Shown: one piece after another, positions 23,871 to 35,812 of the stretch
How positions within the stretch are numbered: position 1 is the stretch's first letter
Layout of the letters: the number at the start of each line of letters is the position of its first letter
Assembly: GCF_036711975.1 (NCBI RefSeq)
Contig: NC_091967.1
Span: forward strand, 19,034,001-19,098,000
Source of the DNA: Onthophagus taurus
Taxonomy: Eukaryota > Arthropoda > Insecta > Coleoptera > Scarabaeidae
Length of the DNA: 64,000 nt
Direction of reading: 5' to 3'
The notes under the pieces: model-generated
Database searches by the model: none
What the model saw: only the letters and a program-made list of their open reading frames with translations
Told to the model about the DNA's origin: nothing
Translations under genes and position numbers: made by a program

Positions 23871-24201
23871 AACCACAGTAAATTTTTTTATTTATTTTTT
23901 TTTTAATTAGTTTACTTTTATCCACAGATTCAGATTTTACAATAAAATATACAGGGTGATTCATTAGCTCTATGACAAACTTTGGCAGATGAAAGGTGAT
24001 ACGATTCTAAGGAAAAAATGTTATATGAATATGGGTCCGATTCATTTTGGTTAAAGAGTTACAAGCCTTTGAAAATTTTACACAGTTTAATAGGCAAATG
24101 AAAATGTAACATAAAAAATAAGTTTAAAAATTACAAAAATTGTTCGAAATATCCGCCTTCAGCTTGAATGCACGCCTCACATCGACGAAGTAAAGATTCT
24201 A

Positions 24202-25170
24202 TCACACTACGTTAGCTGCATCTTGAATTCTGTCCAGTAGTTGCTGACGGGTAGTAATTTCTATATGGTACACAAGCTGCTTCATGTGTCCCCAGAAATA
24301 ATAATCCAGCGGATTTAGATCTGGGGATCGTGGTGGCCAGACTACTGGACCTCCATTGCCAATCCATTTGTTTGGAAAATGTTCATGTAACCAAGCGATG
24401 ACTTCTCTTCCTTGATGTGGTGGTGCACCATCGTGCTGATACCACATATTTTGAACGATGTTAAGTGGTACTTCGTCGATAAAATCGAAAAGGTTATGCC
24501 CCAAGAAATTTCTGTACATATTTGCATTTAAGCGTTCATTTATCACCCATACAGGTAGCAAAGAATTGTTAAAAATGCCACCCCAAACGTTTACACTAAA
24601 CCGTTGCTGAAATCTTCCTGGTCTAATTGTATGTGGATTTTGCAAGGACCACACATGTTCGTTATGATAATTATTTATGCCGTCCCTAGTGAAACACGCT
24701 TCATCAGACCACAGAACTTGGGAAATGAAGTTATTATTTTGAGCATGTTGCTGAATAATAGAGTGGCAAAATGCTAAGCGTTGCTCAGTATCTCCAGGAT
24801 GTAATGCTTGAACATTTTGGCGATGAAACGGATGTAACATTTCTCGATTCAATACACGCCATACAAAACTTTGGGATATTTGTAACATGCTCGCTATACG
24901 CCGAGTACTAATTGAAGGGTCGTCAAGTACTAAATCAATAACACGTTCTTCATTTTGTACATTCATATCATGGGGACGAGCGGAATGTAGTGGAGCGGGG
25001 TTACCTGTTTCTCTCAATCTGCGAAATGATGCAATAAACACTGTATGGGCAGGTTGATGTCTATTTGGAAACCTACGAAGGTATTCTCTTGCTGCTTGCC
25101 GAGCGTTTCCGTTACAAAGCCCGTATACAAAAATAATATCTGCATATTCTTCAGTCGTAAATACATGCAT
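24202..25170 (-). CDS. DD41D transposase, C-terminally frameshifted
   Basis: 322 residues. The N-terminal part (FTTEEYADIIFVYGLCNGNA) is the helix-turn-helix found in this insect transposase group; RIASMLQISQSFVWRVLNRE is a second HTH. Catalytic residues are in VLWSDEACFTRDG (first Asp), WYQHDGAPPH (second Asp) and SPDLNPLDYYFW (third), with 41 residues between the second and third Asp. The enzyme would cut and paste the element through its TIRs. The frame stops at DAANVV; a one-base shift restores a familiar ending (RRCEACIQAEGGYFEQF) lying in the left terminal repeat, so this copy probably makes a shortened protein. Confidence 0.88.
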   Translation of the reverse strand: MHVFTTEEYADIIFVYGLCNGNARQAAREYLRRFPNRHQPAHTVFIASFRRLRETGNPAPLHSARPHDMNVQNEERVIDLVLDDPSISTRRIASMLQISQSFVWRVLNREMLHPFHRQNVQALHPGDTEQRLAFCHSIIQQHAQNNNFISQVLWSDEACFTRDGINNYHNEHVWSLQNPHTIRPGRFQQRFSVNVWGGIFNNSLLPVWVINERLNANMYRNFLGHNLFDFIDEVPLNIVQNMWYQHDGAPPHQGREVIAWLHEHFPNKWIGNGGPVVWPPRSPDLNPLDYYFWGHMKQLVYHIEITTRQQLLDRIQDAANVV

Positions 25171-25271
25171 TTTCGTTTTCGATCAAAACTCTGACAATTA
25201 TAAACTTTGAAACACACAGAATCATGCACCAGTCACTCGTATTAATGAAATTGGGAGCATACGTTTAATTC

Positions 25272-25820
25272 TGGATACTGTCACTTATGGCGTTGCTTTC
25301 GATTACAGAACCCATTTTGGCAATTTTTTGAATTGTCAGTTTGACTGGTTTGACCAGGTTTGACATAGTAATATTTTTATTGCGTTGTATTGTGTACAGT
25401 GGAAGAGTTGCTAGCGATTTGAAGAAAAAGCGATTTGTTGTTGTTGCTTTATAATAAGTACACTTCGATTGATGCGGAAGCAGCATTGGATAAATGCAAT
25501 AAAATTAAAAGGAAACGATGTGGTAAAAATAATAATAAAAAAATTATAGAATAAAGTCTTTGTTATTCATTTAAAGACTTTTTAATAAACCCCCTGTACC
25601 AAATAATAATTTAATACCTATATAGTCATATTTTTTTGATATTTTTTTGTAAAACATTGTAAACGACAAAATTTAATGTGTTTAAAGTTTTGCACAATTT
25701 GTAAAGTTTTGTCTCCAAGCAATGTTTTCGTAAAAAATCATCGATAAACCTTCCAAATAACAAATTTAATTTATATTTGCCGCCTGCCAATGATTTCAGC
25801 GCTGTAGGTGACAGTATCCA
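25272..25820. mobile_element. Possible small TIR insertion inside the DD41D element
   Basis: TGGATACTGTCAC at 25272 pairs with GTGACAGTATCCA at 25808, with a looser match continuing inward (TTATGGCGTT against CAGCGCTGTA). About 550 bp lies between, with no coding. A target duplication was not clear, so this may be a nested MITE or an internal foldback of the host transposon. Confidence 0.45.
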
Positions 25821-26238
25821 AAACTAATTGCGCATTTCAATCAAATGTTTATAGTTGCCCATCTATATAACAAATATATTATATCTTATCTATGCACAGA
25901 ATAGAGTAAATTGAAATGTTTGACATAAAGAACTCAGTTTTGTTATCACAGCCAACTCTGTATTTGTGTTTCATAATTATTGTTGCAAATCTTTACTTCG
26001 TCGATGTGAGGCGTGCATTCAAGCTGAAGGCGGACATTTCGAACAATTTTTGTAATTTTTAAACTTATTTTTTATGTTACATTTTCATTTGCCTATTAAA
26101 CTGTGTAAAATTTTCAAAGGGTTGTAACTCTTTAACCAAAATAAATCGGACTGATATTCATATAACATTTTTTCCTTAGAATCGCATCACCTTTCATCTG
26201 CCAAAGTTTGTCATAGAGCTAATGAATCACCCTGTATA

Positions 26239-26425
26239 AGGGTGCCATTTAAAAGATTGGTCGTGACCTTTATATAACCTTGAAAATACACAATCAAGGT
26301 CAAGACCAAAAAATGTTATCGTCATATGGTTTCCTCCTTCGCACAGAACAACTTTCATTTTTATGTAAAATGAACCGTTTTCGAGATAATCGTTTGTCTC
26401 ACGTTAAATAGGCCAACTGTGTATT
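26239..26425. mobile_element. MITE family Z, copy 1
   Basis: About 185 bp starting at the TA that closes the DD41D transposon. The interior shares long blocks (ATGTTATCGTCATATGG, ACAACTTTCATTTTTATGT) with 61184-61375. The right end (ATCGTTTGTCTCACGTTAAA) is the inverse of the left end of the other copy, so these are terminal inverted repeats. No coding. Confidence 0.65.
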
Positions 26426-26859
26426 ACATTAGAACTTTCATATCCAAGATAGTTTAACTTTTTTAGATGCTTTCTTCTTTGCTGAAAGTCAACATGAAGA
26501 GTGTTAAAGGTGTTTTGTCCGATTGTTTGTTGCATTTTCTTTTTTGCACGTTGGACGTAGTCGTTTCTCCATAACTTTAATTAGTCTTGTAATATCCAAG
26601 CCATCTGTAATAATGCCATCTATTGGCAAATGTATTAAAATAATCAAGGAAATCTTAATTCTGATATAATTAATTGATATTGGCTACAATTTGGTTTCAA
26701 TCTCTTATAATCTAACCTGCTTATACAATTTCATAAATTTACTCTACATACGATCGGTTTGGTTATTAATATGATAAGATTGAGTTGATTGAAAAAAATA
26801 TCGTCGAATTCAAAAATAATAACATTGCTGGGAACTTGATACAGGCGGTTGAAAAAAAG
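26426..26859. other. Intergenic, downstream of the TRIM37 paralogue
   Basis: AT-rich sequence between MITE Z and the stop codon of the minus-strand TRIM37-like gene. No gene or MATH-domain coding was found, which matters because that domain would be expected here. Confidence 0.45.
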
Positions 26860-27856
26860 TTAACGTTCGACGGCTAATAACCCTGAATAATAACCTTGAC
26901 ATTGTTTAACTGCGTAAATCATTTTCGCTAATTCGGCGCTTTTCGTTAACAATTCAGATTGAGAACACGTTTTTAATTGGTGATCGATCTGTGAGAGTAA
27001 CATTTCCAAATTACTCGATTCTTTCGTTATACACTGTTGTTGTCCTTTTAACGTCATCATTTTCGGTTTTAACTGCCTATCTAATGCCACAACAGCTTTT
27101 CCGATCATATCCTGCATTTCACGAAGACGCTGGTTTTTGACACGACGAATTGTAACCGCTGCTTTTTCCTAAAAATAAATAAAAGTAAATTAATCTAATT
27201 AATAATTCATTTTGTATTCAAATAAAAAAAAATCTTACTACTTGTTGAGCATTTGTAACAAGTTTAGTTAATCTTTTTCGAAGATTATTAGCTTCTTTAC
27301 GAATTCTAGATACTTCTTGAGCGTACACTTCCGAAATTGGCTTAAACGTATGTCCGGTGTGGGTCCCTCCCCAAAGAGCGCATTCGTGGCAAATACAACA
27401 ATGACACGTCCAACAGAAAACAGATAATTTCTCACCGTGTATTGTACAACTAAGAAATCAAAAATAAATTTAAAACAATGCTTAATGCGTACAAATAAAT
27501 ATACATGTCTTTCGGATTTTCATCGCAATAAGCGCTGTTATGTGCTTGAAGCATATTTAAGTGTTGAGTAACTTCGGCTACCCAACGACAAGCTACCAGT
27601 TCTTCAACATCCAAAGAAACCCTACAATTTGGACATTCGCTTAACTGTTCGGTTAACCATCTCGAAATGCAATCGTAACAGAATAATTTTGAACAATGTG
27701 GGCAGAGGTGAGCGTCTTGTACTTGGCTGGCACAAATAAAGCACTTAAAAACTCCCGTCAAGGACTACAAAAAATATATAAAATTATTAGTTATTTTAAT
27801 AGCTGAAACACAAAAGATTGTTTTACAGAATCAGAAACGTTACTCCACGAATGCAT
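26860..27856 (-). CDS. Truncated TRIM37 paralogue (RING, B-box, coiled coil only)
   Basis: Exons in transcript order: 27856-27827 (ATG), 27764-27505, 27449-27239, 27168-26860. The second encodes a RING (CFICASQVQDAHLCPHCSKL, CYDCISRWL, CPNC); the third a B-box (EKLSVFCWTCHCCICHECAL) whose exon is 211 bp, exactly as in the TRIM37 gene at 902-1112; the fourth a coiled coil (VVALDRQLKPKMMTLKGQQ). After MIYAVKQ similarity to TRIM37 stops and a stop codon follows 14 residues later, so the MATH domain is missing. If made, the protein keeps E3-type zinc domains but not the substrate-binding part. The short first exon has a weak donor (GTAAAA). It may be a functional short paralogue or a fossil; frames are undamaged. 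Confidence 0.78.
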
Positions 27857-28424
27857 TTTTCAAAAATTGTATTTTTTTTATCTATTTTTTATATTTAACG
27901 GAAAATTTTGACACATTTCAGAGTTTCAGATTTTCAAAGTGGTGTCAATCGATGACTTATGATTTTTCTTAAATTTCTTTTGTTCAATAACTTACGATTC
28001 TATTTTAATGGTATTTTTATTTTCTTTCAAAACGTAAACAAAGATTGTCGAATAATATGGTTATTAGTGTCTGGTTTAACCCCATTTTGCTTGAAATATG
28101 TGGCCTTTATCAAGCTTTCGCAGGCTACAGAAGCTTTGATGTTCCATTTGAAGTGCTTTTCACGGTAGAACGCTCATTCGTTTCATTGTACTTCGTTGGG
28201 TAATTGTATTAACTCTTGAAGAATGCCCACAGACACACGCAAATCTACAAAAATATAGATTAAAATACAACGTAGTAGTTATATTCTACCACGTTAAACA
28301 CACCGCAAAGATTTTATCTATAAATGAAAAGATTCGTTAGAATAAATTTGTGTAAAATATCTGGCTATGTATTCGAAATAGTTTACCTTTAGAAAAATGG
28401 AGGAAACAATATTCTAATATGAGG
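27857..28424. other. Intergenic, nothing recognised
   Basis: AT-rich sequence upstream of the TRIM37 paralogue, which should contain its promoter if active. No clear core promoter, repeat or coding region was identified. Confidence 0.4.
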
Positions 28425-28760
28425 AGGACTATACTATGGACTCCCTATTAATCCGGAAAAGACTAGATACCTAGATACCTGGTAGAGCAGAAGATTTGCC
28501 TCTAGAGGTCAACACTCTTAAAAACGTGACATCCTATAGACACCTGGGAGTGCAAATTACAGACAAGGGGGATAGCAATGAGGAATAAAACTCTTGTTGA
28601 AAGTGTTGAAATCTGGAAAACTGGAAGAGTTATAAAATAAACTCAATGGATATGGAGTACTGGCGAAGGTTCTGCAGAAGAACACTGAGAGATAAAGTGA
28701 GGAATGTTGAGAGAACATGAAGAAAGCATTTGGCAGAAGCAATAAACAACTAAAATGACA
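28425..28760 (+). pseudogene. LINE 3' fragment (RTE/CR1-like)
   Basis: Broken frames read YGLPINPEKTRYLDT, VTSYRHLGVQITDKGDSNEE and MDMEYWRRFCRRTLRDKVRN, matching the post-catalytic and C-terminal regions of RTE/CR1-type reverse transcriptases. Short and frame-shifted. Confidence 0.6.
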
Positions 28761-31700
28761 ACTAAAAAGTTGTCATTGTAGCAACCAATATTCTTATTTA
28801 ATAAACCGATTCTGGGTTTGAAAGGGTTTGAATTAAAATCCTATTCAGACTAGAAAACTTACTACCGAAGATGGCTTCTTCACAAGAGATTTTGTGAAGC
28901 AAACCCTATTTAATTAATACTTTTTATAATCTTCAATACTAAGCTTTTTGGCATCTTTAGGGCACTTTAATCTTTTAAATGTGTTAAAAACTGCTCCAAC
29001 CCAGCAGAAGCAGCTTTTGGGGTTTCTAAGCTTAGTACATCGCCGGAAGACAGCTTCCAGTTGGAGTGGGCAGATCTTTTTAAAAGAAGTTATTAATAAA
29101 TCGGTTAAATTCAATATTGCGCCCATTGATTTGAACTTAACCACATCAGAATTCCAAAAGTTTCACTTGAGGTTCTTGTAAATTTTTTTCTTTCACGGTC
29201 TGAAATTAAAAACATCTCAAAACCTTCCAATTATGGAGGCTAAAGTAATATAAATAACTACCTGTGTTAAACTATTCTGGCTCTTAGCCTTGCTTAATTA
29301 AATTTAATTGCTGCTGAAAATGAAATTTAAAAGTCCCGTTTCCCTTTTATTCTGAGTACATCCTCAAAAAAAGGAATGGGCTTAACTTATTTAGTATCAT
29401 CGACCAGTTTCCAATTTGGTATTGCAAGTATGCAAGTTGGACTGAAACATCATTACTTCATCTCAAACAGAGAATACATTACCTGCGTATGAAGCTACAA
29501 TTTCAGCGAAGAGCTAAAGAAACTCTACGAGGAAGCGGGACTAAAATCAACTCATGCAAAACTTGTATTAAGAGTTGTGTAGTCTCTCTGTTTACAGTTG
29601 AAAACACGTCAGTACCCACCTGGTTCGCTAACCCTTAATTTACAATCAATCTGACATTCATATCAGGACTCTTACAGTACTGAAAAGCTGCTTCCTCAAT
29701 TTTCTCTTCGCCATTGTATTCATTGTCTCTCTTCATAGTAAACCAGGAAGCGACGAGAAGCCAGCATCTTATTCTCATACCGAAAGAGGTTCCAATTGGC
29801 GATATCTCAGAAGATTCCTCTAGGTGACATGTTTAATTTCTTGATAAGTTGAGAAGATCAACCTCAGTGTAACCACTAAAGATGTAAGTAGCGGTAATGT
29901 TGCTTCTTGTCACGTCAGTGATCATCACTGTAAGTGGTTTTTAAGATTTGATTAAGGTCCTCACACCAATTGATACAGCTTTAGCATACACTCGATTCTA
30001 AGTTGATAGGATTTTTCATCCTTGAGTTTTTCCACCTAGTTTTTTTCATAAATAACCTTAAGGATCTTAAGATGTGACACTAGCTCATCATAGAAGCTGG
30101 ATTTTGGGCCGATTTACCTCTACAGGTTCCCGAATCTCCCTTTCAATTACCTCAATACGTATTTTGTAGAGGAGCTGCTCTTCCGCTAACTCTGGGACAT
30201 GGGTCATAATCCTCGATTGCAAAACGCGATCGGCTCACCATAAGGTCAGACAAAAAGAGGTCATGTGCGTCAAAAATTAAAGAAACTTATTTCACAAAAG
30301 TAATTAAATAGTGTACCAACAATACTTATAGAAGTGTAGCACCTTACACTGTAAAACTTACAAAAGCGCAGAATTTAAATGAACTTATATTTACATAGCC
30401 CCAGAGAGATTTTTTGCAATAGTATGGCTACATCACATGTAATTTGTAAATACAGAAAATTGTGTGTTTATAAATGGTATGAATAATACATTACAGAACA
30501 ATCATAGTAACAATAATAATAATAACAACAAGCTCTACAAACAAACATCGAGATTACAAATACATTCAATTATTGCAGCTAAGAAATCTAATAGGGTACC
30601 ACTGAGGTGTTTCCAGCAGGAATTTAATAGTTTGTCTTTCAGCGCTATAGCCACAATTTTGGGGGAGTATTTTTTTCCACTTTAAGAGTGAATCGGAGCA
30701 CCTGTCGCAGTTCGTCCTTATTCTATAGAGTGTTGCCCAGATTCGTCTTGGTTTCCCAAAACTCTTTGGCTTAGTTTAACACATCGCATACTCCGATTAG
30801 GCAGGCGCTGCAGTCTTGTCCTAGCTTTCTCTTCATTGCTCAATTATGTTGAAATTATTTCCGATTAGCATTTTTGCAGTTTTTAGAGGGGGGTTTCTTT
30901 CTTACTTATATCCCTGCCGGAACTCGAACGTAAGAGCGGAGCACAGCATGGGCGTTAATCTTCTATACTTCCTGACAAAAGTATGTTCTCACCGGGCTTA
31001 TGGAGGAGCTATATGGCTTAGTGCTTGATGTTGACATTATGTCATCCTGACATTGTGTTATGCGTACTATGTATAGCTTGGTTGAGTTGGACATCAACAC
31101 CAGTACCCAATGCTGTTGATCTAAGTGTGGATGGAAAGGAGTTCCATGTGGCCGCTCATAATTCGGTTTCTGAATTTTGCAGTTGTCTTCGTATGGCGTT
31201 CTTTAAAGTGTTTTCTACGTTCTTTGAGTTTGTGTTTATTGTGTCTATCTTTAAAGTAGATTTTAAGTTGGTAGTTGACAATACTTCTGTTTTGGAGGTT
31301 GGTTTGTAGCAAGCGCCCAGTCGTCAGCGCATCCGAACTCCTTTGATGTGGGTTTGGAACGTCAGATATGTAGAGACTGAAGAACGGAGTAGTCTTGTAG
31401 AAATGTTTTTAGTTGCTGTTTAAAGCCTGTGACTACAAGTGACTACAAGTTGTCAAAATCGTACCAAAATCTCCATAAAAGTATGCATTATTTCTATAAA
31501 TAGATAAATTTTTTTTACATAATTTAATAGAGTAGGCACCGCCCAACTACCCAATCATAAGGCGATCTATAAAACCACCATAGCATGAAAAGTGTCATTT
31601 CATTGATTCAATTATTTAAGAACTTATTCAAGAAATATGTAATTTTCCCATTATACGACCGAAAAAGGGTGGTATTCCAGTATCGATTTGGGAAAAAATA

Positions 31701-32119
31701 ATAATAAATACTTTAGTTATGTTGAGTTAGTCCTCTTTAGTTTACTGAATTTAATGATTCTGCATTAGATACTAACTTCAGATACATATAATTTTGATAA
31801 CTTTTATTTATGTAACTTAAACCTTTGACAAATAATTTAGTTGTGTACTGTAATTAAATATTCAAAATGGTTATGTAACCAGTTATATCTATGCTGAAAT
31901 ATTAAGGAAATATTTATACCGAAAATTCGGCATCCCCTTCCGAATTTGCCGGATATCTGGTTATCCGGCATATCTATTCGGCCATTATGGTTATAATTTC
32001 TGGTGCATTTCTGAAGTCATGAAGACTTTGTTACATTATTGCGATATTTGAATAAAAATGAAATTAATAAGAAAGCTGATGAGATATGTCAACTTATTTG
32101 GATCCAAGATACATTAACT
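28761..32119. other. Long stretch without a recognised gene
   Basis: About 3.4 kb with only short, unsupported frames on both strands. It includes low-complexity Asn-type codons near 30490-30530, a GC-richer dyad-rich patch at about 31925-31985 (repeated CCGGAT/ATCCGG steps), and sequence at 29420-30240 that may be old LINE but lacks a diagnostic motif. Nothing firm can be annotated. Confidence 0.4.
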
Positions 32120-33152
32120 AACGAAGCAACTCTAAAAAGAGGATACGTTAATTAATAATTGGCGATATTTCCACAAGGATCCTTCAAGAAATGAATGTTA
32201 CATTTCATTATCGATGAAAATTGCAACATCGAAGATTTTATCAAAACTTCAAATATTGTTTTCTCAAAAACTAAAAGTTACTTTTCAAAACGGGTTGGCT
32301 CATTGGAAAGCCGACACTTTTATTAACACTTTGGGTAATTTTTATACTCATATTCCAAGAACTGGATTTTATACGAATTTTTAAAATTTAATCGGCGAAA
32401 ATTGCAAAATTCGAAAAAATTTTCGATCACTTTAAAAATTTATTTCTCAAAAACTAAAAGCGATTTTTCAAAACGACTTGTTGCATTAAAAAGAGGATAC
32501 TTTAATTAATAATTGGTGATGTTTCCACAAGGATCCTTCAAGAAATTAATATTTAAGCGAATTTTGAAAATTATCGATGAAAATTGCAACATCGAAAATT
32601 TTATCAAAACTTCAAATATTGTTTTCTCAAAAACTAAAAGTTACTTTTCAAAACAGGTTGGTTCATTGGAAAGAGGACACTTTTATTAACACTTTGGGAA
32701 ATTTTTATACTCATATTCCAAGAGCTGGATTTTATACGAATTTTTAAAACTTAATCGGCGAAAATTGCAAAATTCGAAAAAATTGTCGATCACTTCAAAA
32801 ATTTATTTCTCAAAAACTAAAAGCGATTTTTCAAAACGGCTTGTTGCATTAAAAAGAGGATACTTTAATTAATAATTGGTTATGTTTCCACAAGGATCCT
32901 TCAAGAAATTAATATTTAAGCGAATTTTGAAAATTATCGATGAAAATTGCAACATCGAAAATTTTATCAAAACTTCAAATATTGTTTTCTCAAAAACTAA
33001 AAGTTACTTTTCAAAACGGGTTGGCTCATTGGAAAGAGGACACTTTTATTAACACTTTGGGAAATTTTTATACTCATATTTCAAGAACTGGATTTTATAC
33101 GAATTTTTAAAACTTAATCCGCGAAAATTGCAAAATTAGAAAAATTGTCTAT
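32120..33152. repeat. 360-bp tandem repeat, about three units
   Basis: The block CCACAAGGATCCTTCAAGAA occurs at 32171, 32525 and 32888, giving periods of about 354 and 363 bp. Each unit holds two related halves marked by CTCAAAAACTAAAAG, one followed by TTACTTTTCAAAACGGGTTG and one by CGATTTTTCAAAACGGC. The array is cut at 33152 by the pogo-like element and its next half-unit continues at 36728. Confidence 0.85.
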
Positions 33153-33779
33153 TACAGTGAAATTTCCCTAACTCGAATCACTAAGGGATCGGAAGAAAAC
33201 TTCGAGTTAGAGAAAAATTAGTAGAATTTCAGCTCTAAAGAAAGACATTAGAAATGTACTTTTCTAATACGTATATTTAAAACAGAAACCTTAATACTAT
33301 TAAAAGTAGAAAATTAATCAAGTTTTTTAAAGCAATCCGTAATTTTTTTTTGGCTTAAAGTGGACAAAATAAATCACTCTTCGTCGAAAAAATCTTCTAT
33401 TCTGTTAAATTATGAATATTATCTGGAACATTCTCTATTGATAATACAAAGGTTTCAAGCTTTCTAAGAGAGGAATAAGCTTCATCAAATGTAGGCACAG
33501 TGATAAGTATTTCGTTTTCAAGATTATCATCACCTTCATCTGATTCTGAAACAATACCGTAAGATAGGGTTGCTTGGACGCATTTTTCAAGATTAAAAGT
33601 GAAGAAATAAAGTTAGGGCAACAGAAACTTGTTCATCATACCAACCTAACCTTCAGGATTATATAGGTATCATAAAACATTGAAAATACCTTATACAAAT
33701 AACAAAAAATATATAAAAAAGTTATGTCCGAATAGCCCCGTTGTTAGGGCTTCTTAGACACTAAACTTCGTTTTAAGAA

Positions 33780-34207
33780 CAATCCCTTACTTTGCATGTC
33801 AGATGGTCAAGTTTCCCTGAAAATATAACTGAAGCATTAAGGAATGTATTTTTATTGATGTTTGACGCTGTTCTGATGGACAGGTTGTGTCTAGCGATAA
33901 AAGAATCGATGAAATCTGGACCTGGACTGTTGTTCTTGAAGACCTTGACCTCCTTCCCTTATCTATCTAGGTATTTTTTCACCACATCTCCAATGTCGGC
34001 CTTTGTTAAGGGGAACCCCCAATTAGCAACAACAGCTAAAGTTTCAGAAATCAACAGCTCCTCAGACTTGCTTAAAACAGTCGAATGTCCAACGGGTCTT
34101 GAATTCCTTCCAAGCATCTTCCGTACTAATGTTGTCCGAGGCACTTTAAACGTTTCTGCCTTTTTCCTTGACATCCTTGCATCTGTAGCCTTTTCCAAGT
34201 CTTCCAC
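33780..34207 (-). pseudogene. Pogo-like transposase N-terminal fragment
   Basis: Minus-strand frame 34207-33959 encodes a psq-type helix-turn-helix (RMSRKKAETFKVPRTTLVRK) followed by LSKSEELLISETLAVVANWG and FPLTKADIGDVVKKYLDR, the DNA-binding half of pogo/Tigger transposases. A frame change then gives FKNNSPGPDFIDSFIARHNL, also typical. The DDE catalytic domain is missing. Confidence 0.7.
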
Positions 34208-34596
34208 TTTGTAATTCGTGTAGGGTTTTGATCCTTAGAGTTTTTTGATACGTGCACACAATTTTTAATCAGTTTTTTTAGTCAACACCAGAAACAAAAA
34301 CATTACCTAACCTCGCTTTTATGACACAGGACTGAACACGTATGCGTTTTGTCCATGTAGTCCCGGGGTGGCCAAGTAGCCTCATCTTACGATAAGAACA
34401 TTAGATTTGTTTTGGTTCAAAAGTCTGTAGTTTCTGAGCCAAAGTTTATGTGGTTTGATTCTGTAGTTAAAAATTACTTACACAGCGGATTCGAATATTT
34501 TATTCTTTGATAAATTCGACTTATAAAAGTAAAAGTTGAAGAAATTCCATAGTGGTTCAGTTCGAGTTACAGAGAAATTCGAGTTAGGGAAATTCT

Positions 34597-34868
34597 CACT
34601 TTTACCACCTCTTGATAAATTTATCCGATAGATAAATCCAGCTCTTAACCAATGAGAGCGCTTAAAACCGCCGTAACCATGGCAACTATCCTCTAGATAG
34701 TTTATCAGGAGGATGGTAAAAGTGGGCCTTAGGCTCGTTACTACCATCTCCTGGTTAAGTTATCTAAGGGATTATTACCACGGTTACGGCTATTTTACGC
34801 GCTCTGATTGGCTAGTAGATGGGTTTATCTATAAGATAAATTTATCTAAAAGACGGTAGTAATGGACC
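34597..34868. mobile_element. Harbinger-type MITE dimer (family Y, copy 2)
   Basis: Same two-unit structure as 9634-9909 but in reverse orientation, with TTA between the units (34729-34731) and TAA after the second (34869-34871). The left end runs directly into the pogo-like end block at 34599, losing a few terminal bases. Confidence 0.7.
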
Positions 34869-34934
34869 TAAGAGAGATAAAAACACATTTGAAACCTAGT
34901 CAAACGCTTGAGCTTACGAAAATTATTCGACTTA

Positions 34935-35669
34935 GGGTCGGTTTATCAATATCTAGTTAAGTCGATTTATTTGTCGGTTAAAATTGTATCTAATAGATAA
35001 CGTCGACGAATCGTTTATCCACCCGTAGTTTAGGGTTATCTTTTAGATAAATATGACATTTGGATACCCACCAGATTGAAGTACTGGTTAAGGGTTTACC
35101 TATCAGATATTGTCAAAATATATGCGCGCAAGTTTAGTTGCTTGGTGAAAGGAAATGACATCAAAATCAAAATATAACATAATTCAAAAGTCAAAAATAA
35201 ATTAAGCTATTGTGGTGATGGATAAGCAGGAGAAAGTGAAAAGATCCTCTAATATGTCGTCGATCATCACCCGTGAAAATCTAGCTTTTCCATAAAATTG
35301 TTCTTGTGATTTCTCTATTTGGTCACCAGTAGGCATACGTAGTTGAACAATATCCTCATCTTCATCGCTTTCTAATAAATACTCATGTAAGAATTCCATT
35401 AAAGAGTTTTTCGAAAACAAAGCACACGGGAATGACAACTCACAAATCAACTTCACAAACTAAAGTCAATTATTCAAATTTGACCAATCATGTTTTATTT
35501 CCGTTTCTAATGTTAACACTCAGGGGTACCATCTGTTTTCTATCTTGTGGTTTGCTGCCTGTCTGGTAGAAAGTTGCTGGATAAACGCGTCACTGAGGTT
35601 ATCTGTTAGACAAGTTTATTTATGAGTTGCGTATCTGACAGATTTAACTCGACATTGATAAACCGGCCC
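34935..35669. mobile_element. Harbinger-like element X1
   Basis: Inverted ends GGGTCGGTTTATCAAT and ATTGATAAACCGGCCC. TTA precedes it (34932-34934) and TAA follows (35670-35672). A minus-strand frame, 35456-35202, contains EKSQEQFYGKARFSRVMIDD, which resembles the N-terminal region of Harbinger nucleases, but it is short and this is tentative. Much of X1 is repeated in inverted orientation in X2. Confidence 0.6.
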
Positions 35670-35672
35670 TAA

Positions 35673-35809
35673 GGCTCACTTTTACCACGTCTTGATAAAT
35701 TTATCCGATAGATAAATCCAGCTCTTAAGCCAATGAGAGCGCTTAAAACCGGCGTAACCATGGCAACTATCCTCTAGATAGTTTATCAGGAGGATGGTAA
35801 AAGTGGGCC
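35673..35809. mobile_element. Family Y MITE, single unit
   Basis: 137 bp nearly identical to one half of the Y dimers, with ends GGCTCACTTTTACCA and TGGTAAAAGTGGGCC. It has TAA on both sides (35670-35672, 35810-35812) and sits exactly between X1 and X2. Confidence 0.75.
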
Positions 35810-35812
35810 TAA

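Larger units (their letters stand above)
23950..26236 (-). mobile_element. End-to-end DD41D Tc1/mariner-type transposon
   Basis: Complete 2,287-bp element with 249-bp terminal inverted repeats, 23950-24198 and 25988-26236, starting TACAGGGTGATTCATTAG. TA borders both ends (23948-23949, 26237-26238). It carries one transposase frame (25170-24202) on the minus strand. The inner edge of each terminal repeat encodes the usual transposase C-terminus, so one repeat contains the gene's 3' end and the other an orphan copy of it. About 820 bp between the gene start and the right repeat is non-coding and may hold a smaller insertion (25272-25820). Confidence 0.88.

Noticed and set aside
28914..29181. 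Overlapping sense and antisense frames of about 76 residues
   Set aside because: Both strands are equally open and neither product resembles a known family; no regulatory or splice context was found.
30900..30960. A tRNA-like B-box around AACTCGAACGTAAGAGCGGA
   Set aside because: No matching A box or cloverleaf could be built nearby.
30464..31309. Several open frames of 60-94 residues on both strands
   Set aside because: No domain, splice continuity or composition bias supports them; they are consistent with chance frames in non-coding DNA.
33792..34214. A 140-residue plus-strand frame
   Set aside because: It is the antisense of the pogo-like transposase fragment, whose minus-strand translation shows recognisable motifs.
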